This document shows, piece by piece, positions 34,443 through 43,528 of a stretch of DNA of 64,000 nt (the first letter of the stretch is position 1; every line of letters starts with the position of its first letter). The DNA is from Dyadobacter psychrophilus. Lineage in GTDB: Bacteria > Bacteroidota > Bacteroidia > Cytophagales > Spirosomataceae. The stretch lies in the NCBI RefSeq assembly GCF_900167945.1, contig NZ_FUZA01000005.1:248001-312000 (forward strand). Direction: 5' to 3'. The position numbers were made by a program, and so were the translations under genes. The notes below the pieces were generated by a model that saw nothing but the letters and a program-made list of their open reading frames with translations, did no database searches and was not told where the DNA came from.

Positions 34443-37400
34443 TTTATTGATCATTTTGATCCTGCTCACCTGTTCAAAACAGCTTCGTGCGCAGCAGATT
34501 AATGCAGCCGAACCAGAGGTGGGAAGGCCGTTGTCCGGCTTTTATCAGTCTTCGGAATACCATGCGCATGACCAGAATTTTGCCATTTCGCAGGATAAGT
34601 CGGGGGTGATGTATTTTGCCAACTTTGCAGGCGTTTTGCAATACGACGGGGTCTCGTGGAAGACGATCCAGACTACGAACGTTACCCGCGTATCGGCTCT
34701 GGCAACGGATGCCAAGGGCCGCGTACTTGTAGGGGCGAATGGCGAGTTTGGTTATTTGGGGAATGATCAGTTTGGCGTTCAACAGTTTGTAAATCTGTCG
34801 GCAAAGCTAAAAGAGAAATTTACACAAGTCATCCAGATCATTCCTACCAAGGTGGGCGCGTGGTTTGTGACTGATCAGATCAGCTTTTTTTGGAATGGTT
34901 TGAGAATCGCTCCCTTTAAGCATAACCTCAAAATCCAGGCGGCCTTTCCTTTAAAAGACGAAATGCTGGTTTACGCAAAAAGCAAAGGCATACTGCTAAT
35001 TCATGGAACGCAAATCTCCAAAATCGAACAAGGTGTCAATGTCCCCGCATTGCTCGATCTCACTTCGGTCGTACAGCTCAGTGACGGATCGGCACTTTTG
35101 ATTACAACAAGCCAGGGAATTTTTACATTGAAGAACAACCGGATTGAAATTCTTGCCGGAAACGCAAATTCGGTTTTGATCCGAAATCAGGCAACTTATG
35201 CCACACAATTACAAGATGGGACGATTGCCATAAGCATGGCAACGGGCGGAATACTGGTGGTTAACGCGGATGGGAATGTGCAGTATCCGGTATACGCTGG
35301 CGCCGATTTGGAAGAAAGCCAGGTGGCAGCCATGTTCACTGACCGCGAACACAATCTTTGGCTAGCGCTCAATGACGGGATCGCCCGGTTTGACCTGCCA
35401 TCACCGATCTCGATTTTCGGCACGGAAGACGGTCTGAAAGGCTCTGTCACCGCAATCAGGCGCTTTCAGGGAAGGGTTGTGATCGGCACGCTATATGGAT
35501 TATATTATATTGAAAACAACAAGATCGTCCACGTTGAAGGTTTTTCGGGAAGTGTTCTGGGTTTTGACGAAACAAACGGTGCGCTTTACATTGCTTCTAA
35601 CAAAGGCGTTTTTCAATGGGGCAAAGGCGAAGGAATTAGAAAAATATCCTCCAATTTTTCACTAAGTGTCACGGCTTCAAATGCTGGCAATGAGTTGCTT
35701 GCAGGGACTCAGGACGGCTTGATCAAACTCAGCCGCGCGGGAAATGGATGGAAGCAGGAATGGGTGAAGAGCGTGAATGAGCAGATTGTAGGTGTAACAG
35801 AATTTCCTTCGGGGACTTTCTGGCTGGAAACGCTGTCCAATGGCATAATCAAAATGGATGGGCAATCCGGATATGTGAAACGTTTCGCAGCCGCACAAGG
35901 AATTCCAAGCCCGCTATATAACAAATTGGCTTTATACGAAGGAAAATTGATAGTCTCAAACAAAGACGGACTTTTCCAATATCAGCCACAATCGGATCGT
36001 TTCGCGAGGGCAAACTGGCTTCATGCGGAAAAAACCTGGTTTGATCGCATTCAAAGCGATAGTATGGGCAATGTGTGGACTACGCGCGGAGATAAAAAAT
36101 CGGCTTCGCTCTTTAAAAGAAAGCCTTCCGGAGAATATGAATTGCTGGAAACACCATTGATGCCGATTGCCGATATACCATTTCAGGTCATATTCCCCGA
36201 TGAAAACGGCAAAGCCTGGCTTGGCGGGGATCAGGGACTCTACCGGCTCGACATGGACGTTCGGGATCAATACGTTTACGAATATCCGGTATTGCTCAGA
36301 AGCGTCGCAACGCAGGATAGTTTGCTGGAATTTGCCCAAAACGGGACGATCAGAAATGCACTTAGCCATCGCCAGAACAATCTCATTTTCGAGTTTGCCT
36401 TGCCCAGTTATCACAGCAATCAGCAAGTTTTGTATCAGTATTTTATGGAAAACTATGATACGGAATGGTCCGATTGGAGCGAACTAACGCGGAAAGAATA
36501 CAGCGGCTTACCATCGGGAAGTTACACGTTCAGGGTCCGGGCGAAGGATGTTTACAATCACGTTTCAAAAGAGACTTCCCTGGCTTTCAAAATCCGTGTG
36601 CCCTGGTTCCGGCAGTGGTATATGATCGCACTTTATGTGATTTTGTTTGGTGTAGTGATCTATTATGTAGTGCGGTGGCGATTGCGGAGCATATTGAGAG
36701 AAAAACAGGAGCTGGAAACGCGGATCCGGGAACGAACGGAAGAAGTCGTAAATCAGAAAGAAGAGCTGGAATTGCAGTCCGAGGAATTATCTGCAACCAA
36801 TGACCAGCTGGAACGGATCGATGAATTTGTAAAATCTATTAACGGTGAAGTGAACACCGGAAAACTGTTTCAGCTGGTTTTGAACAAACTTTGCGAATTC
36901 CAGAATGTGAATGGCGCATCGGCATTGGTTTATAATAAAATTACCGATAATTATCAGTTCATCGCGCTCGCTGGTGCGGTGGAAAACGCGAGGGTGGAGG
37001 ACATTCAATTGACATCAAAGCAAGCCGAGCAGCGATACGTTGAAAACGGCGAAGAGATTTTTGAAGACATTTTCCTTAAAAATGACTTCCGGAGCCAGAA
37101 TAGGAATGAGTCGGTAGATGCGCTTTTTTCACCCAAGTCGCTGATTACGATCCTCATTCGGGTAGATGGCGATGTGAAAAGTTACATTACGCTGGAAAAT
37201 ACAGACCGGGAGAATGCGTTTGGGGAACGGGATTTTAATGTTGTGAAGAATTTGAAAGAGCATTTGATTGGTGCATACATTAAAACCAATATTCTCGAAA
37301 ACCTTGAAAATACATTGTCCAACCTCAAATCCACGCAGGAAGAGCTCATCCGGCAGGAGCGTTTAGCGTCCGTGGGCAGCCTTACAAAAGGGATCGTTGA

Positions 37401-38127
37401 CCGGATTTTGAACCCGTTGAACTACATTAACAACTTCTCGCAATCGTCCGGAAAATTATTGAAAGAGATTACAGAAGTCACTGACAAACACCAGGATGGG
37501 TTGTCGGAAGACGAAAAGGATGATCTGGACAGCGGTTTTGAAATGCTTCAAAAAAACCTGGAAAAAATTTACGAGCACGGTAACAGCACAACGCGCATTG
37601 TGAAGGATATGCAGAAGCTGCTGAAAGGAAAATCTACGGATTTCATGGTGACAGAACTAAATCCGTTTCTTGAAGCCAAGGCGAAATCAGCCATTCAGGA
37701 AGTGCTGAATGAGTATAAAGATGCCTCAGTGAAGCTGGAAATGGCTTTATATGATATTCCGGTCAGGGTAAGCCTGCTTCCTTACGAATTTGCGCAGGTA
37801 ATAACGAACGTGATCAGCAATGCGTGCTATGCGCTGCTGGAAAAGGCGAAGATTGACAAAACCTTTGAGCCGCAGGTTTTGATCTCATCAAAGCTGGTCG
37901 CTGGCGGAATCTGCATCATCATCCGGGATAATGGTAAAGGCATTCCCGCGAAGGAACAGGAGCAGCTATTTAATCCATTTTTTACAACCAAACCTACGTC
38001 AAAAGGAACCGGGTTGGGCTTGTATATGAGTAAGGACATTATAGAATATCACAAAGGACGCATGTCGGTAAATTCATTGGAAGGAGTGTTTACCGAAATA
38101 GAAATTTTCCTCCCGGTCGTCGCTTAA
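34414..38127 (+). CDS. Propeller-type hybrid sensor protein with histidine-kinase-like domain lacking the phospho-accepting histidine
   Basis: Protein of 1237 residues: signal peptide (1-26), two-component-regulator propeller repeats in the periplasm (about 30-640), a Y_Y_Y domain (about 650-725), a membrane helix (about 735-757), a coiled coil, a GAF-like domain (about 805-950), a HisKA-like helix and a HATPase domain (about 1100-1237). In the HisKA motif, where kinases read GIxHEIxNPL, this one reads G-I-V-D996-R-I-L-N-P-L, so the phosphorylated histidine is an aspartate. The ATPase boxes (NVISNACYAL, DNGKGIP, GTGLGLYMS) are intact. It probably works as a receptor/pseudokinase with the compact kinase encoded 30 bp downstream. 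Confidence 0.88.
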   Translation: MWRKALRCNSLLIILILLTCSKQLRAQQINAAEPEVGRPLSGFYQSSEYHAHDQNFAISQDKSGVMYFANFAGVLQYDGVSWKTIQTTNVTRVSALATDAKGRVLVGANGEFGYLGNDQFGVQQFVNLSAKLKEKFTQVIQIIPTKVGAWFVTDQISFFWNGLRIAPFKHNLKIQAAFPLKDEMLVYAKSKGILLIHGTQISKIEQGVNVPALLDLTSVVQLSDGSALLITTSQGIFTLKNNRIEILAGNANSVLIRNQATYATQLQDGTIAISMATGGILVVNADGNVQYPVYAGADLEESQVAAMFTDREHNLWLALNDGIARFDLPSPISIFGTEDGLKGSVTAIRRFQGRVVIGTLYGLYYIENNKIVHVEGFSGSVLGFDETNGALYIASNKGVFQWGKGEGIRKISSNFSLSVTASNAGNELLAGTQDGLIKLSRAGNGWKQEWVKSVNEQIVGVTEFPSGTFWLETLSNGIIKMDGQSGYVKRFAAAQGIPSPLYNKLALYEGKLIVSNKDGLFQYQPQSDRFARANWLHAEKTWFDRIQSDSMGNVWTTRGDKKSASLFKRKPSGEYELLETPLMPIADIPFQVIFPDENGKAWLGGDQGLYRLDMDVRDQYVYEYPVLLRSVATQDSLLEFAQNGTIRNALSHRQNNLIFEFALPSYHSNQQVLYQYFMENYDTEWSDWSELTRKEYSGLPSGSYTFRVRAKDVYNHVSKETSLAFKIRVPWFRQWYMIALYVILFGVVIYYVVRWRLRSILREKQELETRIRERTEEVVNQKEELELQSEELSATNDQLERIDEFVKSINGEVNTGKLFQLVLNKLCEFQNVNGASALVYNKITDNYQFIALAGAVENARVEDIQLTSKQAEQRYVENGEEIFEDIFLKNDFRSQNRNESVDALFSPKSLITILIRVDGDVKSYITLENTDRENAFGERDFNVVKNLKEHLIGAYIKTNILENLENTLSNLKSTQEELIRQERLASVGSLTKGIVDRILNPLNYINNFSQSSGKLLKEITEVTDKHQDGLSEDEKDDLDSGFEMLQKNLEKIYEHGNSTTRIVKDMQKLLKGKSTDFMVTELNPFLEAKAKSAIQEVLNEYKDASVKLEMALYDIPVRVSLLPYEFAQVITNVISNACYALLEKAKIDKTFEPQVLISSKLVAGGICIIIRDNGKGIPAKEQEQLFNPFFTTKPTSKGTGLGLYMSKDIIEYHKGRMSVNSLEGVFTEIEIFLPVVA

Positions 38128-38157
38128 CACGCTGAATGCTGCAAATTTTAAATAACC

Positions 38158-38994
38158 ATGACTATGGGAGCCGGAACAACGGAACACAACATTGAACTAT
38201 ATCAGCAAAAAATCATTGAGCTCAACCGACTCGCGGAGATTGGACAACTGAGCGCAGGGATTTTGCATGAAATCAAGAATCCGGTAAGTTTTGTCAACAA
38301 CTTCTCGCGGCTGTCGCAAGGGCTGGTGGGCGAGATCCTGGATATTTGTCAGAAGCCACTGGCCGACATGAAAGATGGCGACCTGGCGGACGAAAAGGAT
38401 TTATTGGAAACACTTTCTCAAAATCTCATTAAAATAAACGAAAACGGAAAACGCATTGAGCGCATTATCCAGGGAATGCTCGCACAAGCGCGCTCCGACG
38501 CAGCCGTCCTCGAACCGACCGATTTAAACCAGTTGCTGGAAGAATACAGCAAACTCGCATATCAGGGCGTACGGGCCGACGACAGCTCGTTCAACGTAAC
38601 ACTAAAATACGATCTCGACCCGCAGGTCGGAAATGTAAAACTGGCCAGAGGGGAATTTGGACGTGTGATTGTAAACCTGGTCAATAATGCGTGCTATGCC
38701 GTAAACGAAAAGCTGAAACGGCAAACCGAAGCTTACGGCCCCGTCATAGAAATCGCTACGAGCAGGCTTGGTCAGGAAGTGGAAATCAAAGTTTGCGACA
38801 ACGGGATCGGCATTCCGGAAGACATTGTGACGAAACTTTTTCAGCCGTTTTTCACCACAAAACCCCAGGGCAAAGGAACCGGATTAGGACTTTCGCTCAC
38901 ATATACGAGCATTACGGATACGCACAAGGGAAGCATTAGCGTGACGTCTGTTTTGGGCGAAAAAACGGAGTTCAGGATTGTGATTCCGGCATGA
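38158..38994 (+). CDS. Compact soluble sensor histidine kinase
   Basis: Kinase of 278 residues with only the dimerisation/phospho-acceptor and ATPase domains. H37 in SAGILHEIKNPVSFVNNFS is the phosphorylation site. The N-box (NLVNNACYAVNEK), G1 box (CDNGIGIPED) and G2 box (GTGLGLSLTYT) are complete. It has no sensor or membrane segment, so it needs another protein for input. The preceding gene encodes a closely similar kinase region that lacks the histidine (also NFS after the proline), suggesting the two form a heterodimer, the receptor providing input and this protein the phosphate. The receiver-PP2C gene follows after 60 bp. Confidence 0.92.
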   Translation: MTMGAGTTEHNIELYQQKIIELNRLAEIGQLSAGILHEIKNPVSFVNNFSRLSQGLVGEILDICQKPLADMKDGDLADEKDLLETLSQNLIKINENGKRIERIIQGMLAQARSDAAVLEPTDLNQLLEEYSKLAYQGVRADDSSFNVTLKYDLDPQVGNVKLARGEFGRVIVNLVNNACYAVNEKLKRQTEAYGPVIEIATSRLGQEVEIKVCDNGIGIPEDIVTKLFQPFFTTKPQGKGTGLGLSLTYTSITDTHKGSISVTSVLGEKTEFRIVIPA

Positions 38995-39054
38995 GAAGTA
39001 AGCGTTTAGAGAGTAAAATTTAGTTAGGATATCAATTTTAAAAATAACAATATA

Positions 39055-40236
39055 ATGGCAATCAGGATATTAAGTGTAGATGATGAACAAGACATGGAGA
39101 TGCTGATCCTTCAATTGTTCCGTAAGCAGATCCGGGATAAGAAATACGAATTTGTATTTGCTAACAACGGGATCGAGGCATTGGAACGGCTGGAAGAGTC
39201 TGACGACATTGCACTTATTCTTTCGGACATTAACATGCCGGGGATGGACGGGCTGACGTTCCTTTCGAAGGTGAACGAGAAACAAAACCCGTTGCTGAAA
39301 TCGATCATGGTTTCGGCTTACGGCGATATGGACAATATCCGTACGGCGATGAATCGCGGCGCATTTGATTTTGTAACCAAGCCCGTCAATTTCGAAGATC
39401 TGGAAATCACCATTTCCAAGACCGTTGAGCACATTGAAATGTTAACCAGTCTGGAAAAGGGCCGCGAACAATTAATCGCGATCCAGAACGATTTGAGCGT
39501 CGCAAAAGAAATTCAAATGTCGATGTTGCCGAAAACGGTTCCTGCGAACATTGGAAAAGCAGGCGTGGACTTGCATGCATTTATTCATCCTGCAAAGGTC
39601 GTGGGCGGTGATTTGTATGACTATTTCATGATGGATTCCGAGCATTTATTTTTCATGATCGGCGACGTTTCGGACAAGGGAGTGCCGGCAGCGTTGTTCA
39701 TGGCGATTAGTAAGGCTATTTTCAAAAGCCAGTTTTCTAATCGCAATGGTGATTCCATTACCGACAAAGTGAAGATCGTCAACGAGTTTCTGAGTGAAGA
39801 CAATTCTTCCTATATGTTCGTTACGGCCTTTGTCTGCATTTTAAATGTTAGAACCGGCGTTGTGGAATACGTGGATGCAGGTCACGAGCCGCCCGTCATC
39901 ATCCGCGCAAACGGTGAAACGGAACTGGTCAAAAAGGAGGGAGGAATGGCCTTATGCTTCGACCCGACATTCGAATTTGAATCGCATACGCTGACATTGA
40001 ATGCAGGTGACAAATTTGTACTCTACACAGATGGTGTAACCGACGCCAACAATCTCGCCGGAGCACGTTACGGCCTGCATTACCTGCAAGATTTTTTCAC
40101 AACCGGCGAAGGCTCCACCCAGGAAACCGCGAAGGAAATGAATGAGGCCACATTAGAAAGTTTAATCGATTTCATCGGCCCCGCTACGCAGTTTGATGAC
40201 ATCACAATGCTATCGCTGCGGTATTTGCCGGGGTGA
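39055..40236 (+). CDS. Response regulator with SpoIIE/RsbU-type PP2C phosphatase output
   Basis: Protein of 393 residues. The receiver domain (1-120) has D9-D10, phospho-acceptor D58 (ILSDINMPGMDG) and the lysine of FVTKPVNF. A coiled linker (AIQNDLSVAKEIQMSMLP, typical of RsbU/RsbP) leads to a PP2C domain (about 170-390) with the metal-binding aspartates in VVGGDLYDYF, IGDVSDKGVPAALF and YTDGVTDANN. It should dephosphorylate STAS phosphoserine when phosphorylated on D58. The last gene of the block; the convergent glycogen synthase gene ends one base after it. It joins the two-component half of the module to the partner-switch half. Confidence 0.94.
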   Translation: MAIRILSVDDEQDMEMLILQLFRKQIRDKKYEFVFANNGIEALERLEESDDIALILSDINMPGMDGLTFLSKVNEKQNPLLKSIMVSAYGDMDNIRTAMNRGAFDFVTKPVNFEDLEITISKTVEHIEMLTSLEKGREQLIAIQNDLSVAKEIQMSMLPKTVPANIGKAGVDLHAFIHPAKVVGGDLYDYFMMDSEHLFFMIGDVSDKGVPAALFMAISKAIFKSQFSNRNGDSITDKVKIVNEFLSEDNSSYMFVTAFVCILNVRTGVVEYVDAGHEPPVIIRANGETELVKKEGGMALCFDPTFEFESHTLTLNAGDKFVLYTDGVTDANNLAGARYGLHYLQDFFTTGEGSTQETAKEMNEATLESLIDFIGPATQFDDITMLSLRYLPG

Positions 40237-40237
40237 T

Positions 40238-42052
40238 TTAATACAACCCCGCAACAGGCTGGTATCTGACAAGTGCCAGCTTGTAGTTTTCTTCGTAGCG
40301 CTTTTGCAGCTCGGACCAGCATAGGGAGTCGAGGACGGATTTTGGTAGGGTGGCGCGTGGAATATATTGCTGATTTTCAAAGTCTTCCACAAACTCTGTG
40401 AAGATCTCCGTAAGCTGTACGATTGCGTCCTCTCCGGATTGCTCGCGGCGTTTTACGACTTTTACTTCGTTGTTTCCTTCCATTCCGGCGGCTTGTTTTA
40501 CAAATCTTCCGAATCCTGAAACGTCGCTTGTGACAACGGGTGTTCCGTGCAGAACGGTTTCCATGGATGCATAACCCCAGGGTTCGTATAAGGAGGGAAA
40601 AATGCCTAAATGACAGCCTCTTACAAATTCCAGATAGTCCATTGAGAACAACGAGGTCGCGCGCTCAATAAAATCGGGATGGTAAATCACTTTGACCCGA
40701 TCGTCTTCCTTATTATTTAATCCCGCCTGCTGACAAAAGTCCAGGACTTCATCCTGCCCTGTTAAATGGTGCGTTGTGATGGGTGGGAGGCTATCTCGTT
40801 TAAAGTTGGAGAGTGCTTGACGCCAGGTCATTTGCAGCTCGTCGTCGACAAGCTGGTTCAGATCGGGAAGTTTATGGCCTGCGGAGCCCGTAACATTGGC
40901 GTAAATCCTGGGTCCAAGCCTGGCACTGATCATTTTACAGATCCGTTGCAATTCCTGAAAGCGCTGCCGGGCTTCCAGAACATCAGGTTTAACGTGATAA
41001 AATGGCTGCTTTGAAATAACAAAAAGGACCACATGAATGTCCGATTTACGTCGAACCAGTTCAGCATTGAGCCGGGCGATAGCCTGTAATGTGACGTCAA
41101 AACCTTTGTTTCGAAATTCATAACGCCCGGACGTGAAAAAATACAGGGTCTTTTCAATCTTCAGCTGATAACTGGGAGAGAAGAGTGCCTTAACAAATGC
41201 GTCGATCTTTTCCCTGTTCTGCAAATGTTTCTCAAAAACTTCATGGCCTACGCCTGGCTTCCGGTGGATGCCGCTATGCACTATACTGTCGGGGTGACGG
41301 CCCAGAAAAGCTTCACATTCTGAGGCCGTCGATGCGCTGTTGGTGACCAGTACATTCGCATATTTGGCAACAGTCCTTTCGATTTTGACCTGCGCTTCTA
41401 TGCCGTATTCTCTTGCCTTTTGAGCCCAGTCAAAGGCCCTAATTTTAGAAAAATAATCGGGTTCATTGGGAGCGAGATAACGGCCGAGCAGCGTTGCGTG
41501 GGTTGTAAAAACAGTCGCCAGACGAATTTGCCGGCAGGTCAGTTCAGGCAGGCTTGTGGCAGACATCCATTCGTGATAATGCGCAATAACGTCCTGGTCA
41601 ATGTTGATTTCCTCAATTAATTTGGTAAGAAAAAGGCGGGTAACCTCCCCAAAACCAATGACTTGATCCAGTAATGCATTGTTTTCAAGTGTGGAGATTC
41701 CGTGATGCTTCCATAATATTGTCTTGGCAGCATTAAGCGCCTCCATGCTGATCACCGGATTGATAAGGATCACTTTTGGGCGGGCTTCTTCAAGGAGCCA
41801 GTAACCAAAATGTATTTCAAATCCGAGGTCTCTTATGTGCCGGATAGCATTAGAAAGCGGCGAGTCGTCCAGCTCGCGGATCGGGCGAAAATCAAGTTTT
41901 GCTTTTTCCGGAAAATAAGGCCCGATCAGGAAATAATTTTCGCCGTAAGTGTCCGTCATGGTTGGCACTTTGGACTTGATGAACGTAAATATCCCGCCAA
42001 TCTGGTTACAGACTTCCCAGGCAATTTCGAACAGAAGTGTATTCGGCTTCAA
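40238..42052 (-). CDS. Glycogen synthase, GT3 (eukaryote-like) family
   Basis: Glycosyltransferase of 604 residues. The N-terminal EVCNQIGGIFTFIKSKVPTM, HEWMSA, FTTHATLLGRYLAP and FTSGRYEFRNKGFD motifs are those of the GT3 glycogen synthases of animals and fungi, and the C-terminal FPSLYEPWGYASMETVLHGT carries the E-P-W-G-Y nucleotide-sugar motif. This differs from bacterial GlgA (GT5). GT3 enzymes normally use UDP-glucose. It is transcribed toward the 23-gene block with a 1-bp gap and no visible terminator, so the two transcripts would overlap. With GlgX on the other strand it suggests that glycogen turnover is the metabolic theme of this region. Confidence 0.88.
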   Translation of the reverse strand: MKPNTLLFEIAWEVCNQIGGIFTFIKSKVPTMTDTYGENYFLIGPYFPEKAKLDFRPIRELDDSPLSNAIRHIRDLGFEIHFGYWLLEEARPKVILINPVISMEALNAAKTILWKHHGISTLENNALLDQVIGFGEVTRLFLTKLIEEINIDQDVIAHYHEWMSATSLPELTCRQIRLATVFTTHATLLGRYLAPNEPDYFSKIRAFDWAQKAREYGIEAQVKIERTVAKYANVLVTNSASTASECEAFLGRHPDSIVHSGIHRKPGVGHEVFEKHLQNREKIDAFVKALFSPSYQLKIEKTLYFFTSGRYEFRNKGFDVTLQAIARLNAELVRRKSDIHVVLFVISKQPFYHVKPDVLEARQRFQELQRICKMISARLGPRIYANVTGSAGHKLPDLNQLVDDELQMTWRQALSNFKRDSLPPITTHHLTGQDEVLDFCQQAGLNNKEDDRVKVIYHPDFIERATSLFSMDYLEFVRGCHLGIFPSLYEPWGYASMETVLHGTPVVTSDVSGFGRFVKQAAGMEGNNEVKVVKRREQSGEDAIVQLTEIFTEFVEDFENQQYIPRATLPKSVLDSLCWSELQKRYEENYKLALVRYQPVAGLY

Positions 42053-42255
42053 AATGATCAGAGGGTAAGGTAGGATATTTCAATTAAAATTAATTACTTA
42101 AACAAGGTGGAACCAGTTGAAATAGGCTAAGCAGAAAAATCGGATAGTAAAACAGCTAAAAGCGGTGCTGAGTTAGTTCTACAAAAGAAATGCATTCCTT
42201 CTAATGCTATATTTCCTGTATATTGGGTTCCCGAATCTTACTCCTAAATCCTTTG

Positions 42256-43461
42256 ATGAAAACTTTATCACCCGCCTCGCTGCGCCTCGATTCTATTGAT
42301 ATTTTCCGGGCGCTGACTATGCTCCTCATGATTTTTGTGAACGATTTCTGGACGCTCACCGGCGTGCCCGAATGGATGGAACACAGCAAAGGCCCGGATG
42401 ATGCGATGGGGCTTTCCGATGTGGTGTTTCCCGTATTTTTATTCATTGTAGGCTTATCCATTCCCTTTGCCATCGCAAACCGAAAAGCGAAACGGGATAG
42501 CAACGGAACGATCCTATTCCACATTGCAGAGCGCACATTTGCGCTGCTGTTAATGGGTGTTTTTATTGTGAACTATGAGAATATCGTAGGCTCAGGCATG
42601 TGGGTGAATAAATATGTGTGGGAGATTTTGATGGTCGTGGCTTTCTTCCTGATCTGGAATGTGTATCCCGATGATCTGGGTAAAAAATCGCTTTACACGG
42701 GATTGAAAGTGCTTGGTTATTTGCTTTTGGTGGGTTTGGCGGCCATTTACAAAGGTGGTGACGAGGCCAATCCATCGTGGATGGGCACGCATTGGTATGG
42801 CATTCTTGGACTGATCGGCTGGGCTTATCTGATCTGTGCGGTTATCTATTTTTTGGCGGGCGATAATCTGGCATTGAATGTTGCAGGATGGCTGTTTCTT
42901 GTGTTATTCAATCTCGCAGAGTTTGCTGGGTTGCTTTCATTTTTAAACCCGGTCAAAGATTACGTTTGGATCGTGGGAAGCGGTGCGATGCCTGCTTTCA
43001 CAATGGCGGGCGTTGTAGCCTCGGTCATTTACAGGCTTTACAGCAAGAAAAATGGCATTACTGCGACGTATTTATTAATCCTGACCGTTCTCGGCATTAT
43101 TTGTCTGACCTACGGCTTCGGAACACGCCCTTTCTGGGGCATTTCCAAAATCAGGGCGACGCCGGCCTGGATAGGGATTTGCAGCGGAATCGCGTTCCTC
43201 GTTTTCGCGTTCTTGTTTTGGCTCGTTGATCTGAAAAAGATAAAAAACTGGGCGGACATCATTAAGCCTGCCGGAACGGCGACACTGACGTGTTATCTCG
43301 TGCCCTACATTTGGTATGCGGTGTTGACACTCATACATTTTAGTCTGCCCGAGTTTCTCAGAACCGGCATAATCGGGCTGATCAAGTCATTTTGCTTCGC
43401 TTTGCTCGTCATTATTGTAACCGGGCTGATCAATCGGATTGGGATCAGACTTAAGATTTGA
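42256..43461 (+). CDS. HGSNAT-like/DUF5009 membrane protein
   Basis: Integral membrane protein of 401 residues with about ten hydrophobic segments. The ATG at 42256 is preferred to a TTG at 42223 because the family motif R-L-D-S-I-D-I-F-R-A-L-T-M follows it closely. The sequence VNDFWTLTGVPEWMEHS and DVVFPVFLFIVGLSIPFA matches the family of bacterial homologues of heparan-alpha-glucosaminide N-acetyltransferase, which move an acetyl group across the membrane to a sugar. The acceptor is unknown. It precedes the Tat-exported sugar isomerase-like gene by 67 bp and may act on periplasmic sugars. Confidence 0.87.
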   Translation: MKTLSPASLRLDSIDIFRALTMLLMIFVNDFWTLTGVPEWMEHSKGPDDAMGLSDVVFPVFLFIVGLSIPFAIANRKAKRDSNGTILFHIAERTFALLLMGVFIVNYENIVGSGMWVNKYVWEILMVVAFFLIWNVYPDDLGKKSLYTGLKVLGYLLLVGLAAIYKGGDEANPSWMGTHWYGILGLIGWAYLICAVIYFLAGDNLALNVAGWLFLVLFNLAEFAGLLSFLNPVKDYVWIVGSGAMPAFTMAGVVASVIYRLYSKKNGITATYLLILTVLGIICLTYGFGTRPFWGISKIRATPAWIGICSGIAFLVFAFLFWLVDLKKIKNWADIIKPAGTATLTCYLVPYIWYAVLTLIHFSLPEFLRTGIIGLIKSFCFALLVIIVTGLINRIGIRLKI

Positions 43462-43528
43462 AAAAATGGGTGGTAAATATGCGCCGCATCGTCTTTTCTA
43501 TTGTACGTGGATTTTTAATTGATATATA

